A DNA stretch of 64,000 nucleotides from a virus. A program made the translations under genes and the position numbers. Positions 27,948 to 36,930 of this stretch are shown here, in pieces. The notes below the pieces were generated by a model. It worked only from the letters and a program-made list of their open reading frames with translations, had not been told where the DNA came from and searched no databases. Location: positions 1 to 64,000 of the IMG/VR virus record IMGVR_UViG_3300022752_000015. One strand, 5' to 3'. How positions within the stretch are numbered: position 1 is the first letter of the stretch; every line of letters begins with the position of its first letter.

Positions 27948-28772
27948 TCAACCCCACAAACTTTCAAATGGTTTCACAAACTTTTGCCAAGATCCTTCTT
28001 TGGTGATCGAATGAAATCCCATCTCAGTAAAAGCTTCCTTGACGACGTTCCAATCCTGCACAGGCGAGGTAGAAGTCATTTTTGTCGCCTCGGCCTCAGA
28101 CCACGTCTGAAAAGAGATGAGATCGTAATTACGTTGGAATGTCTCAGCCTTGGTTGGATCTAACAAAAATTCGGTCAAAAGCTCCGGATCGCAGGCTAAC
28201 TTCTCCGCCGTCTTGTCACCAACGCCTGGGATACCAGGAATGTTGTCGGATGAATCGCCTCGAAGCGCCTTCCAGGTGACATAAGGATGATCAGGAGAAT
28301 TCACGAAAATCTTTTTGACCGGATTATACAGGGAAATATGCGGGAATTCTTGTAGGGCTTGAATGAAGTCAGTGTCTGTCGACACGACGATCCATGGTAC
28401 TGCAGTGGATGAAGTACGAATGAGATTGTAGATTGTATCATCGGCCTCGGAGGTGGGATGGCGGACGAGGGAGACCGGGAAGTAGGACGAAAGTAGTTGT
28501 ACAATGCGATCCTTCTGCTTGAAGAACTTCATGAGTTCCTCGTGACGGGGATCGGTCTCCTCCACAATTCGATTGGCCTTGTATTCTGTCATCGCAGCAT
28601 GGCGATGGACCGGACGACCTTCAAGCGCCAAGTAAACTCGATTAGGTTTGAATTGATCGACGAGTGCCCTGAACTGACGAAAGAAGTTGTAAATGACAGC
28701 GTGCTCGCCAGCGGTAAATCCACTGCGAGCACGATGGGCTGCGTTCATGAAGTCGATGCAGAGGATGGTCAT
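27948..28772 (-). CDS. 5'-3' exonuclease (FEN/T4 RNase H/Pol I N-terminal type)
   Basis: 274 residues from the ATG at 28772 (MTILCIDFMNAAHRA). PIN-like acidic residues: D7, EADD near 110, STDTDF near 133, and the H3TH segment GDSSDNIPGIPGVGDKTAEKL near 177-196. It removes RNA primers and 5' flaps during phage replication, complementing the polymerase at 50909. ATGs a few codons upstream overlap the class I -10 box, hence this start. Confidence 0.9.
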   Translation of the reverse strand: MTILCIDFMNAAHRARSGFTAGEHAVIYNFFRQFRALVDQFKPNRVYLALEGRPVHRHAAMTEYKANRIVEETDPRHEELMKFFKQKDRIVQLLSSYFPVSLVRHPTSEADDTIYNLIRTSSTAVPWIVVSTDTDFIQALQEFPHISLYNPVKKIFVNSPDHPYVTWKALRGDSSDNIPGIPGVGDKTAEKLACDPELLTEFLLDPTKAETFQRNYDLISFQTWSEAEATKMTSTSPVQDWNVVKEAFTEMGFHSITKEGSWQKFVKPFESLWG

Positions 28773-28779
28773 GAGGACC

Positions 28780-28808
28780 ATCATACCACGTAAATGATGT
28801 TATTGCAC
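28780..28808 (-). promoter_or_regulatory. class I promoter, GTGCAA sub-type
   Basis: GTGCAA (28803-28808), 17 bases, TATGAT (28780-28785), ATG at 28772 seven bases beyond. One base shorter and one longer than the strict rule. Confidence 0.6.
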
Positions 28809-28813
28809 AAAGA

Positions 28814-29296
28814 TCAGGTTCCTAACCTGCCTTGATCTACTTCTTCACGTGAAACAACTTCACCTGTCATCTTGTCTACAATCACCTTTGTCGAGCTGGC
28901 GTACATCGGATCACGCTCATATTTTTCCTGAAAACGTGCTTGACCTTCTACATAAGCTGCATTGTCTTGCATCAATTGCTCGACAGCTTGCTTGACAGTT
29001 TTACTAATTCGTTTCAGGTTTTCAAAAACAGCGGATATTTGTTCAGGTGTATTGCTCTTGTACAAGTCTCCATGAAATTCGTCGTAATTTCCCATTGCAG
29101 AATTGTAAATGTCTTGTAGATCTTTGGGAGTTCCCTTGTAAAACTTGAAAAAACGCATAACGCCGCTTGGGTTATACATCGATTTCTTTAAAGCCAAAAA
29201 TTCTTTGTATGCAGCCATGGAATCGCTTGAACCCGCTGCTGCGCTCTCGACAGTTTCACGAATAATTCTCTTCAGATCTCCTAGACGTATCTTCAT
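28814..29296 (-). CDS. probable virion-interior protein with LKRIIRE-type leader
   Basis: 160 residues from the ATG at 29296 (MKIRLGDLKRIIRETVES), AGAGG upstream. The first 17 residues are the amphipathic motif shared by many proteins here. The rest is helical and polar (YKGTPKDLQDIYNSAMG) with no known domain. Expressed from a class II promoter with a leader. Confidence 0.7.
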   Translation of the reverse strand: MKIRLGDLKRIIRETVESAAAGSSDSMAAYKEFLALKKSMYNPSGVMRFFKFYKGTPKDLQDIYNSAMGNYDEFHGDLYKSNTPEQISAVFENLKRISKTVKQAVEQLMQDNAAYVEGQARFQEKYERDPMYASSTKVIVDKMTGEVVSREEVDQGRLGT

Positions 29297-29315
29297 GTTG
29301 CCTCTTAAACTTGAG

Positions 29316-29344
29316 TAAATATAATCACGCAAGCAATTGTTCAA
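29316..29344 (-). promoter_or_regulatory. class II promoter with leader
   Basis: TTGAAC (29339-29344), 17 bases, TATTTA (29316-29321), then a leader of about 13 bases with AGAGG before the ATG at 29296. Confidence 0.65.
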
Positions 29345-30068
29345 TAATTTGTGTTGTGTGTTCAGGCCCGGTGGTTTCTATGCACTGAACACCTGTGGTT
29401 TTCACCGCGTAGTCATTTCCTCCTGGGAACAATGCATCTCCAATGAATAACATATCTTCCTTGGCGAAACCTAGGTGTTTCTCGATCTGAGAAATACCGT
29501 ATGCCTTGTCGATACCTTTTCTCGTCACATCAATGGAGGTCGATCCGCCTGCTCTGATGTCGAATTCAGGTATCAGCTGTAACAATTTTTCGATGAGGAT
29601 CAATCTCTTCGAAAAAGTTGGATCCCACTTTTTCTTCTCCGCAACGGGAGCGAGCTGACCCATCGCCGAGAAAGTGACCTGCGTGCCACGGTTCTCGATT
29701 TGATCTCCCCAAAATCTCTTTGGCATGCTAACTCCTGGATCTGCCAAGACTTGTTTGAAAGCTGACATGATCTTTTTTACCTCTACGTCTGTGAGGTCTT
29801 CGCAGTAGACCTGCGACCACTTTTTTCCGTCATGATTGTTGTAGAAACTTGTACCTGATGTCGGGAATAGGTGTAAACGACATGACAGTTCAGAAGTCAA
29901 CCCAAGTTGATTAACTAGTTGCGACTCGAATTGTGGCCATGCACCTCCTGAAATGACAGCAACATCGTAAGAAGCGAGCAAACGCCGCAAGACACCAGAC
30001 ATATCTGATGTTATTCGTGACTTGCTTTCTGCCAACGTACCGTCTAAATCAAAAATGATTATTTTCAT
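29325..30068 (-). CDS. HAD-IIB phosphatase, phosphomannomutase-like
   Basis: 247 residues. FDLDGTLAESK (6-16) with nucleophile D6, VISGG (38-42), Lys in the third motif region and FIGDALFPGGNDYAV near 207. The GD-x-x-x-PGGND string is characteristic of eukaryotic-type phosphomannomutases and related HAD-IIB enzymes. Likely acts on a phosphosugar, consistent with the sugar-nucleotide genes at 45.6-50.4 kb. TTTAAT lies six bases before the ATG. Confidence 0.85.
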   Translation of the reverse strand: MKIIIFDLDGTLAESKSRITSDMSGVLRRLLASYDVAVISGGAWPQFESQLVNQLGLTSELSCRLHLFPTSGTSFYNNHDGKKWSQVYCEDLTDVEVKKIMSAFKQVLADPGVSMPKRFWGDQIENRGTQVTFSAMGQLAPVAEKKKWDPTFSKRLILIEKLLQLIPEFDIRAGGSTSIDVTRKGIDKAYGISQIEKHLGFAKEDMLFIGDALFPGGNDYAVKTTGVQCIETTGPEHTTQIIEQLLA

Positions 30069-30100
30069 GACGGAATTAAATAGGCGAGAGTTCGCTAAAA

Positions 30101-30682
30101 TCAGCTACGAATGTATTTCTTGATGACATGTCGACCAGTTCTCTCCTGTGGCGGGACAAAGTCCATCTCAAGAAGGTCAAAGAAATCCTGTTCTTCAGGA
30201 ATCCACAGCTGTTCGCCGGTTGGCATCGTCGGCATGCAGTCGGTCATGCGGCCACCACCAGAGAGCTTCTTCCATCTTGAAAAGATTCCAGGAGTGAAGC
30301 CGTTGAAGGAATTGCCGTCAGGACCCGCACCTGAGCCAGTTCGCATGAGAAAAAGTCCACCCCAGTTCTCAGGAGAAGCCATGAAGAGATCAAGGTTCAT
30401 ACCTTCAGCCAAACGAACTCGTAGGTATTTTGCGGCTGGTTTAGGAGACCATGGAACAACACCTGGCACGCCTGGTTTGATGTGTTGACCCACATCTGAT
30501 AACAAAGAAAGCAAAAGATCTCGTTGCGTAGAGACCGCCACGATCTCGATGTCGCCTACAACTTCTTTTTGGCGACGGATCGATCCTGCGATCTCGCCTC
30601 GATCAAGTGAAGGCATGACGTGATTCAGTACGGAACTTGCGATGGTGTTTGCTTCAAGCAGGTCGATCTTGCCGATACCCAT
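30101..30682 (-). CDS. PolX-type nucleotidyltransferase (polymerase beta palm)
   Basis: 193 residues. GSIRRQKEVVGDIEIV (33-48) and MNLDLFMASPENWG (near 95) are the G-S ... D-x-D/E and third acidic motif of family X polymerases. The N-terminal 8-kDa and helix-hairpin domains are missing, so this is a stripped palm domain. It may fill gaps in repair, perhaps with the glycosylase at 25251, or have a non-template role. Leaderless under a class I promoter shared in type with the main polymerase. Confidence 0.8.
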   Translation of the reverse strand: MGIGKIDLLEANTIASSVLNHVMPSLDRGEIAGSIRRQKEVVGDIEIVAVSTQRDLLLSLLSDVGQHIKPGVPGVVPWSPKPAAKYLRVRLAEGMNLDLFMASPENWGGLFLMRTGSGAGPDGNSFNGFTPGIFSRWKKLSGGGRMTDCMPTMPTGEQLWIPEEQDFFDLLEMDFVPPQERTGRHVIKKYIRS

Positions 30683-30688
30683 ACCAAC

Positions 30689-30718
30689 ATGGTATCAAAG
30701 GATCTTTACGATTTGCAC
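30689..30718 (-). promoter_or_regulatory. class I promoter, GTGCAA sub-type
   Basis: GTGCAA (30713-30718), 18 bases, TACCAT (30689-30694), six bases, ATG at 30682. Confidence 0.8.
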
Positions 30719-30886
30719 AGAAGATTCTTCTTGCGAATTTTCTGTAAGATTCTTTTTAGAATATGGACAATTACGACAGCGAGAGTTGCAACAGTAGCCA
30801 CGTTTCAAAAGAAATTCTTTCGTAAAAACCATCTTGTTGCTTTCCATGACGTAATCTACGCCTTCAACAAGACTTATCTTGGTCAA
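30695..30886 (-). CDS. DUF5522-like Cys-rich small protein
   Basis: 63 residues. LVEGVDYVMESNKMVFTKEF then KRGYCCNSRCRNCPYSK matches the DUF5522 pattern (E-G-x-D-Y-Y ... H-x-x-R-G-x-C-C-x-x-x-C-R-H-C-P-Y) from bacterial genomes. Four to five Cys probably bind a metal. Four-base overlap with the upstream gene. Unknown function. Confidence 0.75.
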   Translation of the reverse strand: MTKISLVEGVDYVMESNKMVFTKEFLLKRGYCCNSRCRNCPYSKKNLTENSQEESSVQIVKIL

Positions 30887-31143
30887 CGTTTGATCCTCTT
30901 CGTAGGAATGGTTCGATAAGCAGCAAGTGGAACCATCTTTAACGCTTTGATAGACATCTCAGCCGTTGCAAACCATTCGTCAAGAGATTCTTGATCGGAT
31001 ATTTCTCCTGAGGCGACTTTTTGAGAGATCAAATCTTGAAGAGACTGTCTCACTTCTTCCTTTTTCATATAAGAAGCCGAAGCGGCTACTCTTGATTCCA
31101 TAATAAAATCGAAAATTAACCGCTTCAGCTTATTCTTTGTCAT
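30883..31143 (-). CDS. small protein with LKRLI-type leader
   Basis: 86 residues. KNKLKRLIFDFIMESRVAAS at the N-terminus is a weaker version of the shared amphipathic motif. The rest is helical with a basic end (TIPTKRIKR). Possible virion-interior protein. Confidence 0.6.
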   Translation of the reverse strand: MTKNKLKRLIFDFIMESRVAASASYMKKEEVRQSLQDLISQKVASGEISDQESLDEWFATAEMSIKALKMVPLAAYRTIPTKRIKR

Positions 31144-31152
31144 AAGTTTTGA

Positions 31153-31386
31153 CTAATATCTATCAATCAAATTATTAGATACCTTTGCTAATATTTGAAT
31201 TAAATCTTCAACTTCTGTTATCGTGGCATTTATTTTTGTCTCAGCAGCAATAACAGAAAGAGGGACCATGCCATTTTGACCTAATCCCTTCATTCTCCAA
31301 TTAGATAAGGTGCCAGCAATAATCTCAAGGTCGCCCTTGATATTAAATAACATAACACCTAGTTCGTTCGGTGTCAGGTCGCGCAT
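31153..31386 (-). CDS. small hypothetical protein
   Basis: 77 residues from the ATG at 31386 (MRDLTPNELGVMLF), preceded by AGGAGG. Helical, no recognised domain. Between the isocitrate lyase gene and a motif-bearing gene. Confidence 0.65.
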   Translation of the reverse strand: MRDLTPNELGVMLFNIKGDLEIIAGTLSNWRMKGLGQNGMVPLSVIAAETKINATITEVEDLIQILAKVSNNLIDRY

Positions 31387-31431
31387 AACTACGCCTCCTG
31401 ACAATAAATAAAAATTTAACTGAGATTTTTT

Positions 31432-32670
31432 TTAAAATTGTTCTTCTTCGGTAGAACCATGCAACGCCAAAGTTGAAGAATTGCCGGCGGAGATAACCTG
31501 AGACACAGCATCGAAATAACCCGTCCCAACCTCTCGTTGGTGCTTCGTGGCCGTGTAGCCGATTTTTTCTGCATCAAATTCTGCCTGTTGTAGTTTTGAA
31601 TAAGCCGCCATGCCATGATCCTTATATCCATGAGCTAATTGATACATAGAATGGTTGAGGGTATGAAATCCTGCCAAGGTAACAAACTGAAACTTATAGC
31701 CCATGGCTCCTAGCTCTCTTTGAAACTTGGCGATAGTCAAGTCGTCCAGATTCTTCTTCCAGTTAAAAGAAGGTGAACAGTTGTAAGCGAGAGGTTTTCC
31801 TGGAAATTTCGCGTGGATAGCTTCGGCAAATCGTTTTGCTTGATCAAGATCAGGAGTCGATGTCTCCATCCAAAGTAAATCGGCATATGGAGCATACGCT
31901 AGTCCACGGGCGACTGACCTCTCAAGTCCTGTTCTACACAGATAATGAAAACCCTCTGGAGTTCTTTCTTTCGTCGCTTCGATATAATTGCGATCGTAAG
32001 GATCAACATCGCTGGTGATAAGATTTGCAGAATCAGCGTCTGTCCTGGCAATGATCACCGTGGGAACACCCATAACGTCTGCAGCGAGGCGGGCTGCCGT
32101 GAGAGTTCTTACGAATTGCGAAGTTGGAACAAGAACTTTGCCGCCCATGTGACCGCATTTCTTTTCAGAAGCTAACTGATCTTCAAAATGAACTCCAGCT
32201 GCACCAGCTTCAATCATGGCTTTAGTAAGTTCAAAAACGTTTAGAGGACCTCCAAATCCTGCCTCGGCGTCGGCAACAATCGGAGCAAACCAATCAGTTC
32301 CTGATTTGCCTTCGGAGTTATCAATTTGATCGGCTCTCTGCAAGGCATTATTGATTCTGCGAACAACGGTCGGGACGCTGTTGACAGGATAAAGGCTTTG
32401 GTCAGGATACATTTCTCCTGAAAGATTGGCATCAGCAGCAACTTGCCAGCCAGAAAGATAAATAGCTTTAAGTCCAGCCTTGACTTGTTGCATGGCTTGA
32501 TTACCTGTTAAAGCTCCGAGTGCAGCAACATAAGGTTCAGTATGGAGAAGCCTCCATAGTTTTTGAGAACCAACATTAGCTAGTGTGTGTTCGATTTTTA
32601 ATGAGCCTTGAAGCTTTCTAACATCTGCTTCTGAATAATTTCGAATGATTCCATCGAATCTTGCTTCCAT
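31432..32670 (-). CDS. aceA: isocitrate lyase
   Basis: 412 residues, essentially full length for the bacterial enzyme. The catalytic loop KKCGHMGGK (C172) is intact. [24 protein letters not shown] and ARTDAD hold the Mg and substrate ligands, with the C-terminal [18 protein letters not shown] also conserved. It splits isocitrate to glyoxylate and succinate, the first step of the glyoxylate bypass. No malate synthase is in this window. AAGGAA sits eight bases before the chosen ATG. As an auxiliary metabolic gene in a phage this is unusual; it may redirect carbon from fatty-acid or lipid breakdown toward biosynthesis. Confidence 0.95.
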   Translation of the reverse strand: MEARFDGIIRNYSEADVRKLQGSLKIEHTLANVGSQKLWRLLHTEPYVAALGALTGNQAMQQVKAGLKAIYLSGWQVAADANLSGEMYPDQSLYPVNSVPTVVRRINNALQRADQIDNSEGKSGTDWFAPIVADAEAGFGGPLNVFELTKAMIEAGAAGVHFEDQLASEKKCGHMGGKVLVPTSQFVRTLTAARLAADVMGVPTVIIARTDADSANLITSDVDPYDRNYIEATKERTPEGFHYLCRTGLERSVARGLAYAPYADLLWMETSTPDLDQAKRFAEAIHAKFPGKPLAYNCSPSFNWKKNLDDLTIAKFQRELGAMGYKFQFVTLAGFHTLNHSMYQLAHGYKDHGMAAYSKLQQAEFDAEKIGYTATKHQREVGTGYFDAVSQVISAGNSSTLALHGSTEEEQF

Positions 32671-32681
32671 TATCATTTCCT

Positions 32682-33101
32682 TTATTCTTCGTTTACGTTG
32701 TTGGATAATTTCAAATTTGCAACTTTTCCATCAGGAAGAACCACCACAGCTTTTTCTTCTCGCTGCTGCAACGGATCAATTATAGGAGAATGAACTTCAG
32801 AACGTGGATACCACTCTTCGGCCTTTAAAGCAGAAGAATCTATGATGTTATTCACGGTATTCATCACACGATGAGTGAGATCTCTACGTAAGTCTTCTAT
32901 GTCTTCATAGAGCTCTCCGTCAACATCAGATAAAGAAATTGTTCTTGCGTTTTTCCCAACCTTCGCAATATACGAAATGGATTCTCCTGAGACTGTTCTT
33001 TTTATTATCTCTTCTACAATTTGTAGAGGATAAATTTTCGTTTCTTTGTTGGTTAAGACGTAAAGAATCTGCCCAACTCTATAAGAACGTGATGTCATCA
33101 T
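32682..33101 (-). CDS. hypothetical protein with KOW-like start
   Basis: 139 residues. [20 protein letters not shown] then L-Q-I-V-E-E-I reads like an SH3/KOW strand pair and resembles small proteins I remember from T4-like marine phages. The middle is acidic and helical ([11 protein letters not shown]), and the end [21 protein letters not shown] upstream. Unknown role. Confidence 0.65.
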   Translation of the reverse strand: MMTSRSYRVGQILYVLTNKETKIYPLQIVEEIIKRTVSGESISYIAKVGKNARTISLSDVDGELYEDIEDLRRDLTHRVMNTVNNIIDSSALKAEEWYPRSEVHSPIIDPLQQREEKAVVVLPDGKVANLKLSNNVNEE

Positions 33102-33111
33102 TCCCTCTTAG

Positions 33112-33468
33112 CTACTCATCATCTGCATCGTCTTCTGAATCAGGTGCTGGTTCAGAGGATTGATCGTAATCAGAAGCAACTTCAAAGACTCCTAACTCAG
33201 GAGGAGCTGTCACAGTGATTATAAAGTCTGGAGATTCTTCTTCCAGTGGAACACTGCCTTCTTTACAAAGATTCACAATTTTATTCCACAGCTTCGTTTC
33301 TACGATTTGCCTTCCTTGCCCAATCGCAAGAGATTGGCTCACTGTTGTTTTTAAATCAACAGGCAAAGAAATACTAAAAAGATCCCTTAGATGGATCAGC
33401 TCAGCAAGCGATAATTTTAAGGTAAAAGTCTTTTTTGGTTTCAGCAAAGCTTCTCTAGAGTTATCCAT
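33112..33468 (-). CDS. hypothetical protein with acidic tail
   Basis: 118 residues from the ATG at 33468 (MDNSREALLKPKK), AAGGA eight bases upstream. The frame can be extended to a TTG, which is less likely. Ends in a run of Asp/Glu (DSEDDADDE). No known domain. Confidence 0.65.
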   Translation of the reverse strand: MDNSREALLKPKKTFTLKLSLAELIHLRDLFSISLPVDLKTTVSQSLAIGQGRQIVETKLWNKIVNLCKEGSVPLEEESPDFIITVTAPPELGVFEVASDYDQSSEPAPDSEDDADDE

Positions 33469-33479
33469 TGTTTTTTCCT

Positions 33480-33776
33480 TCAAGTTGATTTTTCTACGCC
33501 CGTCAATGCCTCAAGAAATAGATCAAACGTATCTTTATGCGCAACTGCTTGTTGGATCTTGACGACCTTAAGAGCAGATTGCAAAGTTTTCATATCTAGC
33601 TTTTCAGAGTACTCTTCAATGATCTCTTTTCGATCTCCTTTTAAGAGCTCTATCTCATTATCAATAGATTCGATCTTGTGGATAAACTCTTTAACTAGAG
33701 TGCGCAGAGAGTTAATCTCATCTGGCTGCATCGTTTCTACGTTGTAATTTTTTTGAGAAGCATTTTTTTTAGACAT
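33480..33776 (-). CDS. GapR/DUF2312-like DNA-binding protein
   Basis: 98 residues from the ATG at 33776. The central LVKEFIHKIESIDNEIELL, KGDRKEIIEEYSEKLDMKTL and SALKVVKIQQAV segments match the helical GapR/DUF2312 pattern (E-x-E-x2-K-x2-I ... D-x-K-x-L-R). GapR clamps overtwisted DNA and stimulates topoisomerases during replication. A phage copy could serve the same role on its own genome. Leaderless with a perfect TATAAT. Confidence 0.75.
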   Translation of the reverse strand: MSKKNASQKNYNVETMQPDEINSLRTLVKEFIHKIESIDNEIELLKGDRKEIIEEYSEKLDMKTLQSALKVVKIQQAVAHKDTFDLFLEALTGVEKST

Positions 33777-33782
33777 ACAATG

Positions 33783-33811
33783 ATTATAATCTAAAAAAAA
33801 TCCTTGTTCAA
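33783..33811 (-). promoter_or_regulatory. class II promoter, consensus -10
   Basis: TTGAAC (33806-33811), 17 bases, TATAAT (33783-33788), six bases, ATG at 33776. Confidence 0.85.
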
Positions 33812-33815
33812 TCAA

Positions 33816-34706
33816 TTATTCTTTGGCGCTGATGCCGATCATCGCAGCAATTTTCTTTATTTCTTCAGAGTATCTGGCGGGTAATCCTTTTTTAGACATT
33901 ATATCAGAAGTTGAAATCCCTTTTTCCTTCATCTGACCAACTATCTTATCTCTTTCTTGCTTCAAAGTTTTGATTGAAGTCATGAAAATTTGATGTTTAC
34001 CAGCTTCTAAAATCTTTTCTTCCGCTTGCTTTTTCTCTGCTTCAGGTTTTTCCGACAGCTCAGCTGACATCTTGTCTATTGTCTCTTTCGGTGCATTCAG
34101 CTGTTGCAAGTTCTTTGCAGATTTAACTTTTGAAAGATCATTTTTGATCTTACCGAAATATCTATCGACGGCTGCATGAGCTTTTTCGACCAGCTCAGCA
34201 GGAACCTGCGGTAATTTTTGCTTTTTTCCTGCGTCTTCCTCACGCTCTAACAAGACAGAGTTACTTTTTCTTACATTTTCCAGCGCGGCTTTTGCCGTCA
34301 TCACGGCCGCTGGGTTATATAAAAAACCGATTGCGACTAAATCGCTAGCCAGCAAAGCTTTTATACCGGCCGATCTTGCACCTTCATACTCACTTCTTAT
34401 CTTCGATATTTCATTGTTGTACGCGTCTTTGGCGGCTTGATAATTCGGCTCCCAAGCGCCAGCTGTCAAGAGACCTAATCCTCCGCTAAGAGACACGCGC
34501 ACGAGCCTTTTTGCTCCAGAGAATAGTTCTTTTGCTCTACCTTTCAGGATCTTAAAAATGTCAGTAACAGGGTCTACAAACGCTGTCTTTATGGCCGTCC
34601 CACCAAAGGTACTGCCACCTGACATGTAGGATGACGAATAGTCACCTGACATTTCTTCTGCTAAAATTCGTCTAACGTACTCTCTTAATAATTTATTTTC
34701 TTGCAT
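33816..34706 (-). CDS. probable virion-interior protein with LLREYVRRILAE leader
   Basis: 296 residues from the ATG at 34706. Leader MQENKLLREYVRRILAEE is a strong copy of the shared motif and contains L-A-E, the kind of site cut by T4-type prohead proteases. Two mildly hydrophobic Gly/Ala stretches (about 72-86 and 112-140) precede a charged helical C-terminal half. No known domain. Confidence 0.7.
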   Translation of the reverse strand: MQENKLLREYVRRILAEEMSGDYSSSYMSGGSTFGGTAIKTAFVDPVTDIFKILKGRAKELFSGAKRLVRVSLSGGLGLLTAGAWEPNYQAAKDAYNNEISKIRSEYEGARSAGIKALLASDLVAIGFLYNPAAVMTAKAALENVRKSNSVLLEREEDAGKKQKLPQVPAELVEKAHAAVDRYFGKIKNDLSKVKSAKNLQQLNAPKETIDKMSAELSEKPEAEKKQAEEKILEAGKHQIFMTSIKTLKQERDKIVGQMKEKGISTSDIMSKKGLPARYSEEIKKIAAMIGISAKE

Positions 34707-34941
34707 CACGACTCTTAATTATCAGTTTAACGTTAGTTAATTTTTCCCATTTTTCCACAATCTTACATTCAAATTCATTTAACGTCTGTTGCTTGGTCAG
34801 CGGATCTCTAGTAGAAAAAAACTTCCTATCAGATGGAGGCAAGGATTTTAAAATTTCCTTTTTTATAGTCTGCCAATCTTTCACGTTCATAGCATAACTA
34901 CGTATTTCTAACAAAATTTGCTCTAGCTTCTTTTCATCCAT
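34693..34941 (-). CDS. small hypothetical protein
   Basis: 82 residues, MDEKKLEQILLEIRSYAMN, helical and charged. Overlaps its neighbours by 8 and 14 bases. No family recognised. Confidence 0.65.
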   Translation of the reverse strand: MDEKKLEQILLEIRSYAMNVKDWQTIKKEILKSLPPSDRKFFSTRDPLTKQQTLNEFECKIVEKWEKLTNVKLIIKSRDARK

Positions 34942-35353
34942 TTCCCATCTCCAACATCAAAAGAGCTGCATCGAAGATAGGATGCTGATACGAGCACAAC
35001 GGAGGCAACTTTTTTATATCGAACCATCTTGCTTCTACGACTTCTGAAGCTTCATGACCGCTGCTCGGCTCACGATCGCATGTTTGTATTGCTAGGAAAG
35101 GTATCACAATTTTTTTATATTTTTTTCTTGTTATGAACACGTGGGGTAATTGCGTGATTATTTTTATGTCAATTCCAGCCTCTTCGAGGGTTTCTCTAAC
35201 AGCTGTCTCTACGTATGTTTCGCCATACTCCATGTGGCCTTTCGGAATTCCCCAAGATTCATCATTTGTAGACTGCTTCACCAATAAGATTTGCGTGCAA
35301 GTAGGTTGCTTTCTATAAACTACAGCTCCGCATGAAAATCTTGTTGGTACCAT
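34934..35353 (-). CDS. Nudix hydrolase
   Basis: 139 residues. Nudix box intact: GHMEYGETYVETAVRETLEEAGI (about 40-62) fits G-x5-E-x7-R-E-U-x-E-E-x-G-U. SCGAVVYRK at the start and W-G-I-P-K-G before the box resemble Ap4A/dNTP-type members. It would hydrolyse a nucleoside diphosphate-linked substrate; which one is not visible. Divergent from the gene at 35408. Confidence 0.9.
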   Translation of the reverse strand: MVPTRFSCGAVVYRKQPTCTQILLVKQSTNDESWGIPKGHMEYGETYVETAVRETLEEAGIDIKIITQLPHVFITRKKYKKIVIPFLAIQTCDREPSSGHEASEVVEARWFDIKKLPPLCSYQHPIFDAALLMLEMGNG

Positions 35354-35407
35354 AAATTCTAAATTTATCCTGTTAAGTAGATAAATATAGGATTATTAGA
35401 TCTAGAT

Positions 35408-36421
35408 ATGCCATATAACAATAGAAAAAACAGCGTAACATTGCTTAGAGAGTACGTAAAACAATTGCTTGAAGTAAAAGTCACTATTAATGACGAAGAA
35501 TTCGAAGTTCCTAATAAAGTCGCAGAAAAAATTAAAGCTCGTATTTTAAAGGCAACAACTAAAGATCGGACATCTCCAGTAGAGCAAGGGTCAAAACCTT
35601 CCGCGAAAGAATCCCAAGATTATGAAAATTTGCTACAAAGCATAGATCGTATCGACCCAGCAGTCTCTGAAAAACTAAAAGGAATTGTAGAAAGCACAAA
35701 CGTGTTAAGAGATGAACTCAAGATTCTACTTTCAAAAAAAGATCCAGTGAAGCTAGAGGCTTCTTTATTTAAGCTGGCTGCAACGCCTGCTAATACGTCA
35801 ATAAATGTACCTGAAGTTTTGCGTGATGTAGCAAGATTGTCTACTAATCCTAAAGCCGGTGGTATGCAAATTGGAGCAGGCGAAATTGTGATTCGTCTGA
35901 TGTTTGAAAACACAAGCGCTGGTGAAAAAAGCAATTCTTTATATGATGTAACAATCAACAATGAACCGTGGCACGTTAAAGCTGGATCTAGAACCGCTGG
36001 AATCAAGATGGGTTCAGCAAAAGGAAAATTGCTTACTAGCACGCCATTCGTACTAAAACTCGTAAGAATGGGTATTTCAGACATTAGCGATTTGACAGAG
36101 TTTGGTCAAAAACAATTCGCAAATCTTCTAAAGAAATGGTCAGATGAATTCAAGAAAAACGACTTGCAAGATTACACGCCGGAAAATATCTACAAAATAA
36201 TCAATGCTGAAGCTATCAAAGCCGCAGTGGGAGATGCAGTAGGCATTGTGTGGTATGAGAATAATTCGTTGTTTTTTGCTACAAAAGATATTATCTCGAT
36301 AGTTGCGACGACGCAAGGTGGAAGAATCGTGGTTTCCGTCGCAGGAAAAGAAAAAATTCTAAGTTTAATCAACTCTCAGCAGCCTGAAAGCGGCAAGGTT
36401 AAAAGAAAGACGAAATTGTAA
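35408..36421 (+). CDS. probable virion protein with LLREYVKQLLE leader
   Basis: 337 residues. The shared motif (VTLLREYVKQLLEVK) is at residues 10-24. A helical middle is followed by a folded C-terminal region (SLYDVTINNEPWHVKAGSR near 180, SNSLFFATKDII-like end) with no family I recognise. It is the only plus-strand gene in this block and probably has its own promoter, though none fits class I or II. Confidence 0.65.
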   Translation: MPYNNRKNSVTLLREYVKQLLEVKVTINDEEFEVPNKVAEKIKARILKATTKDRTSPVEQGSKPSAKESQDYENLLQSIDRIDPAVSEKLKGIVESTNVLRDELKILLSKKDPVKLEASLFKLAATPANTSINVPEVLRDVARLSTNPKAGGMQIGAGEIVIRLMFENTSAGEKSNSLYDVTINNEPWHVKAGSRTAGIKMGSAKGKLLTSTPFVLKLVRMGISDISDLTEFGQKQFANLLKKWSDEFKKNDLQDYTPENIYKIINAEAIKAAVGDAVGIVWYENNSLFFATKDIISIVATTQGGRIVVSVAGKEKILSLINSQQPESGKVKRKTKL

Positions 36422-36438
36422 AAGACGAAAAGTAATTT

Positions 36439-36711
36439 TTATTTTTCGTCTTCAACTTTTTCTTTTTTTATAGCAGCTTTTAACTGACGTTTGATGTCAT
36501 TAACAACATTTCTATAATGGGCTCTTTTTTCAGAGCCCTTCTTTTGCTTGTCACGCCAGTACTCAGCTTCTTTCAAACGGCGCTTGAGATCTGAGATGTG
36601 CTTTCTTGATCCCCATTTGGCCTTTTGACCGTCAGATATGTCGGCTTCTCTAATCTTTTTTTCAAGTATTAAAGCAACATATTCAAGCAGAATTTTCTCT
36701 GAATCCTTCAT
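36439..36711 (-). CDS. small basic protein with LLEYVALILEK leader
   Basis: 90 residues. Shared motif at 7-19, then a Lys/Arg-rich helical body (SDLKRRLKEAEYWRDKQKKG). Small, basic and carrying the leader, it looks like an internal head protein. Overlaps the next gene upstream by 29 bases. Confidence 0.65.
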   Translation of the reverse strand: MKDSEKILLEYVALILEKKIREADISDGQKAKWGSRKHISDLKRRLKEAEYWRDKQKKGSEKRAHYRNVVNDIKRQLKAAIKKEKVEDEK

Positions 36712-36892
36712 TTTCAGCCTTGTCTATCGCAATTTTAAATACATCAAATATGTACATACGTATGTGATCATCTGTTACATTTTCAGCTTTAGCTAGCTGA
36801 AAATGTGAAGAGATTCTTTCAAGAAATCCTGGTCTCATAGAGACTTCAAGCACTTCACCATCATGTAATTGTATTCGCCTAACTTCTTCCAT
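36683..36892 (-). CDS. small hypothetical protein
   Basis: 69 residues, MEEVRRIQLHDGEVLEV, helical C-terminal half. Under a class II promoter, with a 3-base leader if transcription starts seven bases after the -10. No family recognised. Confidence 0.65.
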   Translation of the reverse strand: MEEVRRIQLHDGEVLEVSMRPGFLERISSHFQLAKAENVTDDHIRMYIFDVFKIAIDKAENEGFRENSA

Positions 36893-36901
36893 AATGATTG
36901 A

Positions 36902-36930
36902 ATTATAATACTATTTCTTCTTGGGTTCAA
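36902..36930 (-). promoter_or_regulatory. class II promoter
   Basis: TTGAAC (36925-36930), 17 bases, TATAAT (36902-36907), ATG at 36892 nine bases beyond. Confidence 0.7.
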
